A DNA stretch of 64,000 nucleotides from NCBI GenBank assembly GCA_023229685.1, contig JALNYT010000003.1, forward strand, positions 294,062 to 358,061, written 5' to 3'. The position numbers and the translations under genes were made by a program. The notes under the pieces are model-generated. The model saw only the letters and a program-made list of their open reading frames with translations, was not told the origin of the DNA and ran no database searches. The stretch is from Sulfuritalea sp. GTDB taxonomy: Bacteria > Pseudomonadota > Gammaproteobacteria > Burkholderiales > Rhodocyclaceae. Shown here in pieces: positions 17,993 to 26,163 of this stretch. Positions within the stretch are counted from its first letter, which is position 1, and every line of letters starts with the position of its first letter.

Positions 17993-20095
17993 TCATGGAT
18001 CGAGACCGCTGGCAAGCAATTCCGCTCGCCAGTTGCGTTTTCCGATCCGGGCCGTCAACACCGCACAACCGCCGACCGGATCAATTTCGGCTTCGGTCCG
18101 CAGCGAAATCTCGCGCCCGGCCAGGCCGATGGCATGCTGACCCGACTGCCGCCACCTCCCTGCCTTCTGATCCCAGTTGCGTTGGTAGGTACTCTTCAAT
18201 GATGCGCCCACAGGATGGAAGACGGAGACGGCAACGCGCTCCAATAGCGACAGCGGCAACAGTCGTGCTGGAGGCGCATCCTCCCAGACGTGCACCGTTT
18301 CGCCGACAGGCGTTACGCCGAGAGCGAGTAGCCAGATATCGAAAAACTCGTCGCGACCGCCGATCCGGTCGTAGAACGCCTGCAGCGAATCATTCTCTTC
18401 ATAGGTGGCGGCGGCGCCACGATCGCTGGACAGATAGCGTTGCCCCAGCAAAGAAACGCCGCAAGCCAACTCACGGTTCTGCCAAACGCTGTCCCCACAG
18501 CGCACCCGATAGCTCAGGGTTTTGCCGGCAGGCAGATGTAAGGCTCGCGCCAGTTTTCCTTCATTGGCCGGCGTCTCGACGCCATCGCCGGTTCGGGGAA
18601 CTGACGTGAGATGAAATTTTCGTTCGGCGCCAGCGGAGACGATCACGCAGGATAGACAGAACGGCAGCGTCGGGCTGCCGAGCGCTTCGCCGTCCTGCAC
18701 GTGCAGGTGCAGATGGGGTTCCGGCGACCGGCCTGAGCTGCCGCAAGCCGCTACGGCCTGGCCGACTTTGACGTATTCATCCACGCGGACCTTGAGACTG
18801 TGCTGGCGCAGGTGGGCCAGCAACACGTAGCGGGTGCCGAACAGGTGCAGCAGAAGATAATTGCCCCAGTTGTGACGCAGGTCGGTCTCCCCCGGCGCGT
18901 TGTCCGCCAGGTCGTCGCGGCACGCCGCCACCCGGCCGACGACCGGAGACAGCACGGGCAGGCCGAAGCAGTAGTAATCGGCAACATCCTGTCCGGCATC
19001 GCGGAAAGCCCGCCCGCCCACCCTCACCTCAAAATCCAGGGCGTGTCGCCATGCTTGCTGGTGGGTGTGGGCGCCATCGAAACCCTGGGAAACCTGCCAC
19101 TCGCCGAAGAACGGCAAGGCCACGGGCAGCGCTCGGCCGTCCACGCCGCGAGCCCGCGCCAGGCGCATCCTCTCCAGCAACTTTTCCGGTAGATCAGGCC
19201 GTTCCAGGACCAGGCTGGGGCCTCCGCCCGTCACCCGCATCCGCAATGCGGCCAATGCCAGCAAGGTCGACAGGACGAAGGGCAACGCCAGGCTGGGAAG
19301 ATTGAAGTCGAGAAAAAGCCGGTACCCTGCCGTAGCAAACAGCGTCGCTACGGCGACGCCGACCATGGCCGCGAGAAAGGAGGCGACACTCGGCACGGCG
19401 AAGACGCCACCAATCGCCATGGCCGTCAGGATGAAGTTGAAGCCGCCCCAGCGCCCCATCAGTTCCGCCCCGTCCCCCGCCCAAAACACGAACAGCAGAT
19501 GACCGAAGATATATCCCGTCACGGCGAGCAGGGCGAGGTAGCGCGATGACAGCAGTATGCCCGCCAGCACGGCCAGACCGACCGCTGGATAGGGAGAAAA
19601 AAAGGCCGAGCCGAGAGCGGTCAGAAATCCATCCCACGGTGCCCCGACGAGATCGGCACCACCCGCCGCAAGTCCCATCGCATGCAGGTTGGCCTGCGCG
19701 GCGAAGTTGGCGGCAAATGCCACCAGGACGAAGGCCAGGCTGAGCGGCGGCAGTCGGCCGATGCGCCAGAGCATGTCGGCCAGCACCGCAGTGAGCCAGG
19801 CAGCCATTGCGGCTGCGGTGACCACCAATGCGGCCAGGGCTGCCGAAAGCGGATAAACAGCCCCCAAGGACAGGCCGACCAGCAGTGCGTTGCAGGCGCA
19901 GATCCGGTGCAGATGAGAAGGCAGCCCGCTCCAGCGGGCCGTACCCCAGCCGATGATCGCGGCCAGCAGGCCTGCCACCCCAACCGCTGGATGAAGGAAG
20001 GTGGCGGCGCAGAAAAGTGCGCCCGCGGCGGGATGTTCCACAAACACGACAGCGGCATAGCCGCCGAGAATGCCGGGAACGGCGTGCTTGCTCAA
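17993..20095 (-). CDS. Urea-transporter-like channel fused to M23 peptidase
   Basis: A protein of 700 residues. Residues about 1-300 form a urea-transporter-like bundle of hydrophobic helices; LPSLALPF resembles the family's LPxxTxPF signature with Ala for Thr, and FFSPYPAVGLAVLAGILLSSR resembles the first-half motif. Residues about 330-480 form an M23 metallopeptidase-like domain: RHALDFEVR for the first zinc motif, HLRQHS, and PHLHLHVQ (HxH). The last 220 residues are of unknown type. Start is TTG 20095, overlapping the decarboxylase stop as TTGA. Known homologues with this fusion exist, but their substrate is unproven; the first zinc motif is H-x-x-D rather than H-x-x-x-D. Confidence 0.8.
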   Translation of the reverse strand: MSKHAVPGILGGYAAVVFVEHPAAGALFCAATFLHPAVGVAGLLAAIIGWGTARWSGLPSHLHRICACNALLVGLSLGAVYPLSAALAALVVTAAAMAAWLTAVLADMLWRIGRLPPLSLAFVLVAFAANFAAQANLHAMGLAAGGADLVGAPWDGFLTALGSAFFSPYPAVGLAVLAGILLSSRYLALLAVTGYIFGHLLFVFWAGDGAELMGRWGGFNFILTAMAIGGVFAVPSVASFLAAMVGVAVATLFATAGYRLFLDFNLPSLALPFVLSTLLALAALRMRVTGGGPSLVLERPDLPEKLLERMRLARARGVDGRALPVALPFFGEWQVSQGFDGAHTHQQAWRHALDFEVRVGGRAFRDAGQDVADYYCFGLPVLSPVVGRVAACRDDLADNAPGETDLRHNWGNYLLLHLFGTRYVLLAHLRQHSLKVRVDEYVKVGQAVAACGSSGRSPEPHLHLHVQDGEALGSPTLPFCLSCVIVSAGAERKFHLTSVPRTGDGVETPANEGKLARALHLPAGKTLSYRVRCGDSVWQNRELACGVSLLGQRYLSSDRGAAATYEENDSLQAFYDRIGGRDEFFDIWLLALGVTPVGETVHVWEDAPPARLLPLSLLERVAVSVFHPVGASLKSTYQRNWDQKAGRWRQSGQHAIGLAGREISLRTEAEIDPVGGCAVLTARIGKRNWRAELLASGLDP

Positions 20096-21480
20096 TCGGG
20101 CAGCCCCCCTGGAAACAGCGCCGTCAGTCTTTGCGGGAGCCGCTCCGGAGACACGACGGTTTGCAGGGTCTCGGCTTCGCGGACGACGTCCACGGCGCCC
20201 GATTCGCCGATCATCACCACCGCCGGACGCAGGGTGATGAACTGCATCCACTGCGTGTTGTTGTAGGCGCCGACATGGCTGAACACCAGGCTGTCGCCTA
20301 CATCCAGAGGCGGCAGCATGACGGAATGCCGCAGTACGTCGATGTTCATGCAAAGCGGCCCATAGAGCACGGTGTCCTCCGCCAGGCCGTCGAGCGGACG
20401 CGTCGGCATCACGGCGTGGTGGTACCAGAAAGCAGTGAATAGCAGATTGACGCCGGCATCGAGCACCACGCCGCAGCGGCCATCCGGCAAACGCTTGTTG
20501 GCGACTACGCTGGAAACCAGCATCTCGGCGCTATCCACCGCAGCCCGCCCGGTTTCCAGCACCAGCACCGGAAGCGGCTTGCCGGCGCGAACGCGGCCCT
20601 GGGTAGCGGCCAGCAATGCGGAACAGATCGCTTCGGCGTATTGCTCCGGCGCCGGCGCCGCCTGCTCGGGCGGCAGGTGGATGCCCTGCAGGGCATTTTG
20701 CGAGGCGAAGCCACCGCCGATGTCGAGGAACTCGATCAGGCAGCCGGTTTCCTGTTCGATCTTCTCCATGAAACCACACAGGATGTTGATCTGGGCAACA
20801 TAGGCACGGGTATCGAGGATAAATGTGCCCATGTGGGAGTGCAGGCCGATCAGGCGCAAATGGGGACTGGCGGTGATGCGGCGTACCGCTTCGACCGCCT
20901 GTCCGCTCTCGAGGTTGAAGCCGAAGCGGCTCCAGGCCTCTGTATAGCCGGTATCGAAGTTGAGCCGCAGCGCTACCGGCACCTGCCGCCCCGCAGCGCG
21001 AGCCACTCCTTCAAGCGCATACAGTTCGTCCAGATGATCGATTTGCACCAATGCCCCTTCGGCGACGGCGACCTCCAGCGCCGCGCGGCTCTTGCAAGGG
21101 CCGTTGAACACGATGCGCTCGCCGGGTACCCCGAGGGCGCGGGCCTTCTGGTACTCGAATTCCGACACCACCTCGGCCCAGGCGCCTTCCTGGTGGAACA
21201 CCGCGCAGACGGCCCCCAGGTAGTTGGTCTTGTACGACCAGGCGAAGCGCACCCGCGGATAGCGAGTGGAAAAGGCACGGTAAAGGCGCCGCGCGTTGTC
21301 GCGCAAGCGGCGTTCCGAAATTACGAACAGCGGCGAGCCGTGCTTGGCGAGAAGATCCGCCACCGGCACGCCCTCGATATCTGCCGCCCATTGCTGCCGA
21401 TGGGCAGCGCCGAACTTGTTCGACAGCCCTGTGCGGTGGGGTGCGATAACAGGCTTGGCCCAGGGTTTTTTCGCGCTCAT
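20092..21480 (-). CDS. Fold-type III PLP-dependent decarboxylase (Orn/DAP/Arg decarboxylase 2 family)
   Basis: An alanine-racemase-fold decarboxylase of 462 residues. The PLP lysine is K84 (WSYKTNYL); other motifs are HSHMGTF, the phosphate loop DIGGGF, ETGRAAV (family EPGR) and GPLCMNID near the cysteine of the active site. It should decarboxylate an amino acid or amino-acid conjugate to an amine. It overlaps the ATP-grasp gene by ATGA and the transporter fusion by TTGA. The dapA-type or polyamine context expected for DapDC or ornithine decarboxylase is absent; the ATP-grasp and PqqD partners point to a dedicated biosynthesis. Confidence 0.88.
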   Translation of the reverse strand: MSAKKPWAKPVIAPHRTGLSNKFGAAHRQQWAADIEGVPVADLLAKHGSPLFVISERRLRDNARRLYRAFSTRYPRVRFAWSYKTNYLGAVCAVFHQEGAWAEVVSEFEYQKARALGVPGERIVFNGPCKSRAALEVAVAEGALVQIDHLDELYALEGVARAAGRQVPVALRLNFDTGYTEAWSRFGFNLESGQAVEAVRRITASPHLRLIGLHSHMGTFILDTRAYVAQINILCGFMEKIEQETGCLIEFLDIGGGFASQNALQGIHLPPEQAAPAPEQYAEAICSALLAATQGRVRAGKPLPVLVLETGRAAVDSAEMLVSSVVANKRLPDGRCGVVLDAGVNLLFTAFWYHHAVMPTRPLDGLAEDTVLYGPLCMNIDVLRHSVMLPPLDVGDSLVFSHVGAYNNTQWMQFITLRPAVVMIGESGAVDVVREAETLQTVVSPERLPQRLTALFPGGLPD

Positions 21481-22547
21481 GGCTTGGCTGCTCCTCCGGT
21501 TGCCGAAACATGTCCGGTCAGCATCACCGATTCGAACGCGACCAGCGGCACGATAATTTCCTCTGCGCTCCTGATGAACAAGGTGCCAGCTTGGGGCGGC
21601 GGCAATATTGGGGGCGGCTCGCCCATGATCAGAGCGCAGAGGGCGGCGGGCAGATTGCAGCCGACACCCGCCGACAAATAAATCCAGGCAGGAAAGCGGG
21701 GATTGATTTCAATCAGGTAGTAGTCACCGTCGGGCCCCCGCATCGCCTCGACTTCGAGCGGGCCCCGCCAGCGCAATGCCGCGACGATGGAGCGGCCCAG
21801 TTCAAGCAGGCGATCGTCATGAATGGTGACGCCGGCCCAGGCCTTGCCTTTGTCGGTCAGACCGCGTTTCTTCATCATGACGGCGCCAACCATCCCGCCA
21901 CGTCCGTCGCCCAGCCCGGCGAGATTGAATTCGTCGCCCTCGACGACACGCTGCACCAGAATCGGCAAACCCCAGACCGCGGCGATGCGGCGGAAAGCCT
22001 GGACCGCCTCCTCCGGGGTACGCACCACCTGCGCGTCGAACAGCGGACCCTTCACCACCAGGGGGTAGTCCCAGCCATTCTTCACGCTATCCATGAAAAA
22101 ACTGGAATCGCTGATCGGTCGGGTTTCCGGATAACGCACGCCGACCCGTTTCGCCAGCTCGGTCAGGTGGCCCTTGTCGCGCGCCCGAAGTTGCTCATGG
22201 GTGGGCAGGAAACTGCGCACGCCGAGGCCAAGCAAGCGATCCTCCAGGGTGGCGAACACCGACAGTTCGGAGTCGAGGCAGGGGATCACGGCATCGAAAT
22301 GCTCCACCTCATGGATATCCGCCAGGCGCTCGAAGACCGCCTCCTCGCCGGCACTCGGATAGGGCAGCAGATAGCCGGCGTCGCAGCGCGACGAGTACAG
22401 CCCGGGATCGAGTGCATCGTAACCGAGCCCGACGATGCGCAATGGCAGACCGCTTTCGCGCAAACAGCGGGCGACGGCCAAGCCGGGCGCGGGATTGTCG
22501 GCGCGGGCGTTCATGCCGGTTACCGCAATTGTTCGGCGGACGGTCAT
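21477..22547 (-). CDS. ATP-grasp carboxylate-amine ligase
   Basis: A protein of 356 residues. A Rossmann-like pre-ATP-grasp domain (TIAVTGMNARADNPAPGLAV) precedes the ATP-grasp domain with VVKGPLFDA, GDEFNLAGLG, and the metal-binding LIEINPRFPAWI. It most resembles carbamoyl-phosphate-synthase-large-subunit-like ligases that form amide bonds via an acyl phosphate. The likely substrates are an amino acid and the product of the adjacent decarboxylase (inference). It overlaps both neighbours by ATGA. Confidence 0.87.
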   Translation of the reverse strand: MTVRRTIAVTGMNARADNPAPGLAVARCLRESGLPLRIVGLGYDALDPGLYSSRCDAGYLLPYPSAGEEAVFERLADIHEVEHFDAVIPCLDSELSVFATLEDRLLGLGVRSFLPTHEQLRARDKGHLTELAKRVGVRYPETRPISDSSFFMDSVKNGWDYPLVVKGPLFDAQVVRTPEEAVQAFRRIAAVWGLPILVQRVVEGDEFNLAGLGDGRGGMVGAVMMKKRGLTDKGKAWAGVTIHDDRLLELGRSIVAALRWRGPLEVEAMRGPDGDYYLIEINPRFPAWIYLSAGVGCNLPAALCALIMGEPPPILPPPQAGTLFIRSAEEIIVPLVAFESVMLTGHVSATGGAAKP

Positions 22548-22825
22548 GCTCTCAGGTACTGGCGCAACGCGGTGGCGAATTCGAGGATGTCGCGCTCGGC
22601 CCGCACCGGATCCACTTCATGCTCGGCAACCACCGCCGCCACCAGCGGTGCCAGTTCCCGGGTCTGGCGAAACAACTTGAGCAGGGTCAGCCCGGTGGCG
22701 TTGATCGTATAACTGTCTCCCGTGGTCGGATCGAACACGAAACCGCTTTCGCTGACCGCGATGCGATCAAGCGCGGCAGGGCTCGGCAGGTCCACCAAAG
22801 ATGCTTCAGACGGTCTGGTAACCAC
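22544..22825 (-). CDS. PqqD-family small protein
   Basis: A protein of 93 residues with the PqqD core GFVFDPTTGDSYTINATG and a helical C-terminal half. PqqD domains bind leader peptides of ribosomal peptides or serve as carriers in other ATP-grasp systems. No radical SAM maturase and no obvious precursor peptide lie beside it. Start is GTG 22825 with a purine-rich AAAGAG about 10 nt upstream. It is the first gene of the operon and overlaps the ATP-grasp gene by ATGA. Two palindromic repeats lie 47-140 bp upstream. Confidence 0.8.
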   Translation of the reverse strand: MVTRPSEASLVDLPSPAALDRIAVSESGFVFDPTTGDSYTINATGLTLLKLFRQTRELAPLVAAVVAEHEVDPVRAERDILEFATALRQYLRA

Positions 22826-22871
22826 GATGCAGGGGCTCTTTCTCTACTTCAAAAAAACTGAGGAAATTTGC

Positions 22872-22961
22872 ATGAACAATATTGTCTGCCGATGACTCAT
22901 GACATGCCCGTTGTTTTCCATATTTGGATATCAACCCGTCTAATGAACAATATTGTCTGCC
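22872..22961. promoter_or_regulatory. Two 19-bp identical direct repeats with palindromic core upstream of the PqqD operon
   Basis: ATGAACAATATTGTCTGCC occurs at 22872-22890 and 22943-22961, 71 bp apart. Each holds the perfect 10-bp palindrome ACAATATTGT (22876-22885 and 22947-22956). Weak similarity continues through the whole 71-bp interval, as if a tandem duplication had diverged. The position, just before the PqqD gene start, suits an operator pair. Confidence 0.6.
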
Positions 22962-23006
22962 AATGGTTTATGGCGGTTCCCACTGTTGGAAACAGCAACC
23001 CCTCAT

Positions 23007-26000
23007 TCAACTCTGCATCCCGTGCCGCAGTCTCCATTCCTTGACCAGCGCATAGATCGCCGGAATCACCGCCAGCGTGAGGATCGTCGAGGAGATCATG
23101 CCGCCCACCATCGGCGCGGCAATCCGGCTCATCACTTCCGAGCCGGTGCCGGTGCCCCACATGATGGGCAGCAGGCCGGCCATGATCGCCACCACGGTCA
23201 TCATCTTCGGCCGCACCCGTTCGACCGCACCTTCCATGACGGCGGCGTACAAGTCGGCGCTGGCGGGACGGCGATTTTCGGCAAGGCACTTGGCCTGGGC
23301 TTCGGCCCAGGCGTGGTCGAGGTAGATCAGCATCACCACACCGGTTTCCGCCGCAACGCCGGCCAGCGCGATGAAGCCGACGGCGACGGCGACCGAGAGG
23401 TTGTAGTTGAGCAGCCACATCAGCCAGACGCCGCCGACCAGCGCGAACGGCACCGAAAGCATGACGATGCAGGTTTCGGTCAGGCGCCGGAAGTTGAGGT
23501 AGAGCAGCAGGAAGATGGTCAGCAGCGTGACCGGGATGACCACCTTCATCTTCTGGATGGCGCGTTCCATGTACTCGAACTGGCCGCTCCAGGCGATGTA
23601 ATAGCCGGGCGGGAATTTGATCTTCTCCGCCACCGCCTTCTTCGCGTCGGCGACGTAGCCGCCGATGTCGCGGTCGCGGATGTCGACGTAGATGTAGGCG
23701 GAAAGCAGCGCGTTCTCGGTGCGGATGCCGGGCGCGCCCTTGGCAATCTCCACCTTCGCCACCTGCCCGAGCGGGATCATCGCGCCGTCCATGGTCGGCA
23801 CCAGGACCTCGCGCGCGATCTGCTGCGGGTCGGAGCGCAATTCGCGCGGATAGCGGACCTGCACGCCGAAGCGCTCGCGGCCCTCGACCGTGGTGGTCAC
23901 CATTTCACCGCCCAGCGCGGTACCGATCACGTCCTGCAAGTCGCCCACCGCCAGCCCGTAACGCGCCAGCTGTTCGCGGTCCGGTTCGATGTTGAGGTAG
24001 AAGCCGCCGGTGATGCGCTCGGCGAAGGCCGAGGTGGTACCCGGCACGGCCTTGACCACGGCCTCGATCTCCTTGGCCAGCTTCTCCATCTCGTTCAGGT
24101 CCTTGCCGAACACCTTGATCCCGATCGGGGTGCGGATGCCGGTCGACAACATGTCGGTGCGCGCCTTGATCGGCATGGTCCACGAGTTGGCGACGCCGGG
24201 AAACTGCAGCGCCTTGTCCAGTTCGGCGATCAGCTTGTCGGTGGTCATGCCGGGCCGCCATTCGGCTTCCGGCTTGAGGTTGATCACGGTCTCGAACATC
24301 TCCGTCGGCGCCGGGTCGGTGGCCGTATTGGCGCGGCCGGCCTTGCCGTAGACCGAGCTGACCTCGGGGAAACTCTTGATGATCTTGTTCTGCGTCTGCA
24401 GCAACTCGGCCGCCTTGGTGATCGACATGCCCGGCAAGGATGCCGGCATGTAGAACAGCGTGCCTTCGTTGAGCGCCGGCATAAACTCCGAGCCGAGTTG
24501 CGCCGCCGGAAACAAGGAAATCGCCAGCGTCGCCAGCGCGGCGGCGATGGTGGTCTTCTTCCAGCGCATGACCCAGGCGATGATCGGTCGATAGACCCAG
24601 ATCAGCACGCGGTTCACCGGGTTCTTCGCCTCGGGCAGGATCTTGCCGCGGATGAACAGCATCATCAGCACCGGCACCAGCGTCACGGAAAGCATCGCCG
24701 CGCCGGCCATGGCGAAGGTCTTGGTGTAAGCCAGCGGCGAGAACAGGCGGCCTTCCTGCGCCTCCAGCGTGAATACCGGCAGGAATGAAACGGTGATGAT
24801 CAGCAGCGAAAAGAACAGCGCCGGCCCCACTTCCTTGCAGGCGGCGATCATCGCCTCGGTGCGCTCAGCGTTCGAGTGGCCTTGCTTGAGCCGCTCCAGG
24901 TGCTTGTGCGCATTCTCGATCATGACGATGGCGGCGTCGATCATGGCGCCGATGGCGATCGCGATGCCGCCCAGGCTCATGATGTTGGAATTCATGCCGA
25001 GCAGATGCATGGCGATGAAGGCGATCAGGATGCCGACCGGCAGCATCAGGATCGCCACCAGCGCGCTGCGCAGGTGGAGCAGGAAGACGAAGCAGACCAG
25101 CGCGACGATGACCGATTCCTCGGCCAGCGTGCGCTTCAGGGTGTCGATGGCGCGATGGATCAGTTCGGAGCGGTCGTAAACCGTCTCGATGGTGACGCCC
25201 GCGGGCAGTCCGGGGGCCACCTCGGCGATCTTCTCCTTGATGTTGCTGATCACCTCGAGCGCATTCTGGCCGTAGCGCGCCATGACGATGCCGGACACTA
25301 CCTCGCCGTCGCCGTTAAGTTCGGTGACGCCGCGCCGCTCGTCCGGCGTGAGTTCAACACGGGCGATGTCGCGGATCAGCACCGGCGTGCCCTTGTCGCT
25401 CTTGACCACCAGCATTTCGATGTCGCCCTTGCCGCGCAGATAGCCTTTGCCGCGCACCATGTACTCGGTCTCGGCCATCTCGATGGCGCGGCCGCCGACG
25501 TCGCGGTTGGAGTCGCGGATCGCCTGCGCCACCTTCATCAGCGGAATGCCGTAGGCACGCAGCTTTACCGGATCGACGGTGACCTGGTAGGTCTGCACGA
25601 AGCCGCCGATGGAGGCGACTTCGGCGACGCCGTGGGCCTTGGTCAGCTGGTAGCGCAGGTACCAGTCCTGGATGGTGCGCAGTTCCGCCAGGGTCTTGTC
25701 CTTGGCCAGCAGCACGTACTGGTACACCCAGCCGACGCCCGTGGCATCGGGCCCGATCTGCGGCGTGATGCCCTTCGGCATGCGGCCCGAGGCGAAGTTG
25801 AGATATTCCAGCACGCGCGACCGCGCCCAGTAGATGTCGGTGCCGTCCTCGAAAATGATGTAGACGAAGGACGCGCCGAAGAAGGAAAAGCCGCGGACCA
25901 CCTTGGACTTCGGCACCGACAGCATCGCCGTGGTCAGCGGATAGGTGACCTGATCCTCCACCACCTGCGGCGCCTGCCCGGGGTACTCGGTATAGACGAT

Positions 26001-26141
26001 GACCTGCACATCCGAGAGATCGGGCAGGGCGTCGATCGGCGTCCGCAGCACGGCATAAATGCCGGCGAGGATGACGAACAGCGTGGCGAGCAGGACCAGG
26101 AAGCGGTTTCTGGCCGACCAGTCGATGACATTGCTGAGCAT
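23007..26141 (-). CDS. cusA: Copper/silver RND efflux pump, inner-membrane transporter CusA
   Basis: Proton-driven heavy-metal RND pump of 1044 residues, the normal length. Twelve membrane helices are expected, with helix 1 at about 13-33. The three methionines that conduct Cu(I)/Ag(I) in E. coli CusA appear conserved: YMPAS, PTEMFET and RTDMLSTGIRTP, which favours monovalent metal export. Proton-relay GAMIDAAIVMIENAHKHLE is present. It is the last gene of cusF-C-B-A, 22 bp after cusB. A portion of its 3' region is duplicated as a decayed fragment at 16598-16706. Confidence 0.93.
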   Translation of the reverse strand: MLSNVIDWSARNRFLVLLATLFVILAGIYAVLRTPIDALPDLSDVQVIVYTEYPGQAPQVVEDQVTYPLTTAMLSVPKSKVVRGFSFFGASFVYIIFEDGTDIYWARSRVLEYLNFASGRMPKGITPQIGPDATGVGWVYQYVLLAKDKTLAELRTIQDWYLRYQLTKAHGVAEVASIGGFVQTYQVTVDPVKLRAYGIPLMKVAQAIRDSNRDVGGRAIEMAETEYMVRGKGYLRGKGDIEMLVVKSDKGTPVLIRDIARVELTPDERRGVTELNGDGEVVSGIVMARYGQNALEVISNIKEKIAEVAPGLPAGVTIETVYDRSELIHRAIDTLKRTLAEESVIVALVCFVFLLHLRSALVAILMLPVGILIAFIAMHLLGMNSNIMSLGGIAIAIGAMIDAAIVMIENAHKHLERLKQGHSNAERTEAMIAACKEVGPALFFSLLIITVSFLPVFTLEAQEGRLFSPLAYTKTFAMAGAAMLSVTLVPVLMMLFIRGKILPEAKNPVNRVLIWVYRPIIAWVMRWKKTTIAAALATLAISLFPAAQLGSEFMPALNEGTLFYMPASLPGMSITKAAELLQTQNKIIKSFPEVSSVYGKAGRANTATDPAPTEMFETVINLKPEAEWRPGMTTDKLIAELDKALQFPGVANSWTMPIKARTDMLSTGIRTPIGIKVFGKDLNEMEKLAKEIEAVVKAVPGTTSAFAERITGGFYLNIEPDREQLARYGLAVGDLQDVIGTALGGEMVTTTVEGRERFGVQVRYPRELRSDPQQIAREVLVPTMDGAMIPLGQVAKVEIAKGAPGIRTENALLSAYIYVDIRDRDIGGYVADAKKAVAEKIKFPPGYYIAWSGQFEYMERAIQKMKVVIPVTLLTIFLLLYLNFRRLTETCIVMLSVPFALVGGVWLMWLLNYNLSVAVAVGFIALAGVAAETGVVMLIYLDHAWAEAQAKCLAENRRPASADLYAAVMEGAVERVRPKMMTVVAIMAGLLPIMWGTGTGSEVMSRIAAPMVGGMISSTILTLAVIPAIYALVKEWRLRHGMQS

Positions 26142-26163
26142 GGCGTTTCCCGTTTCAGTGGCC

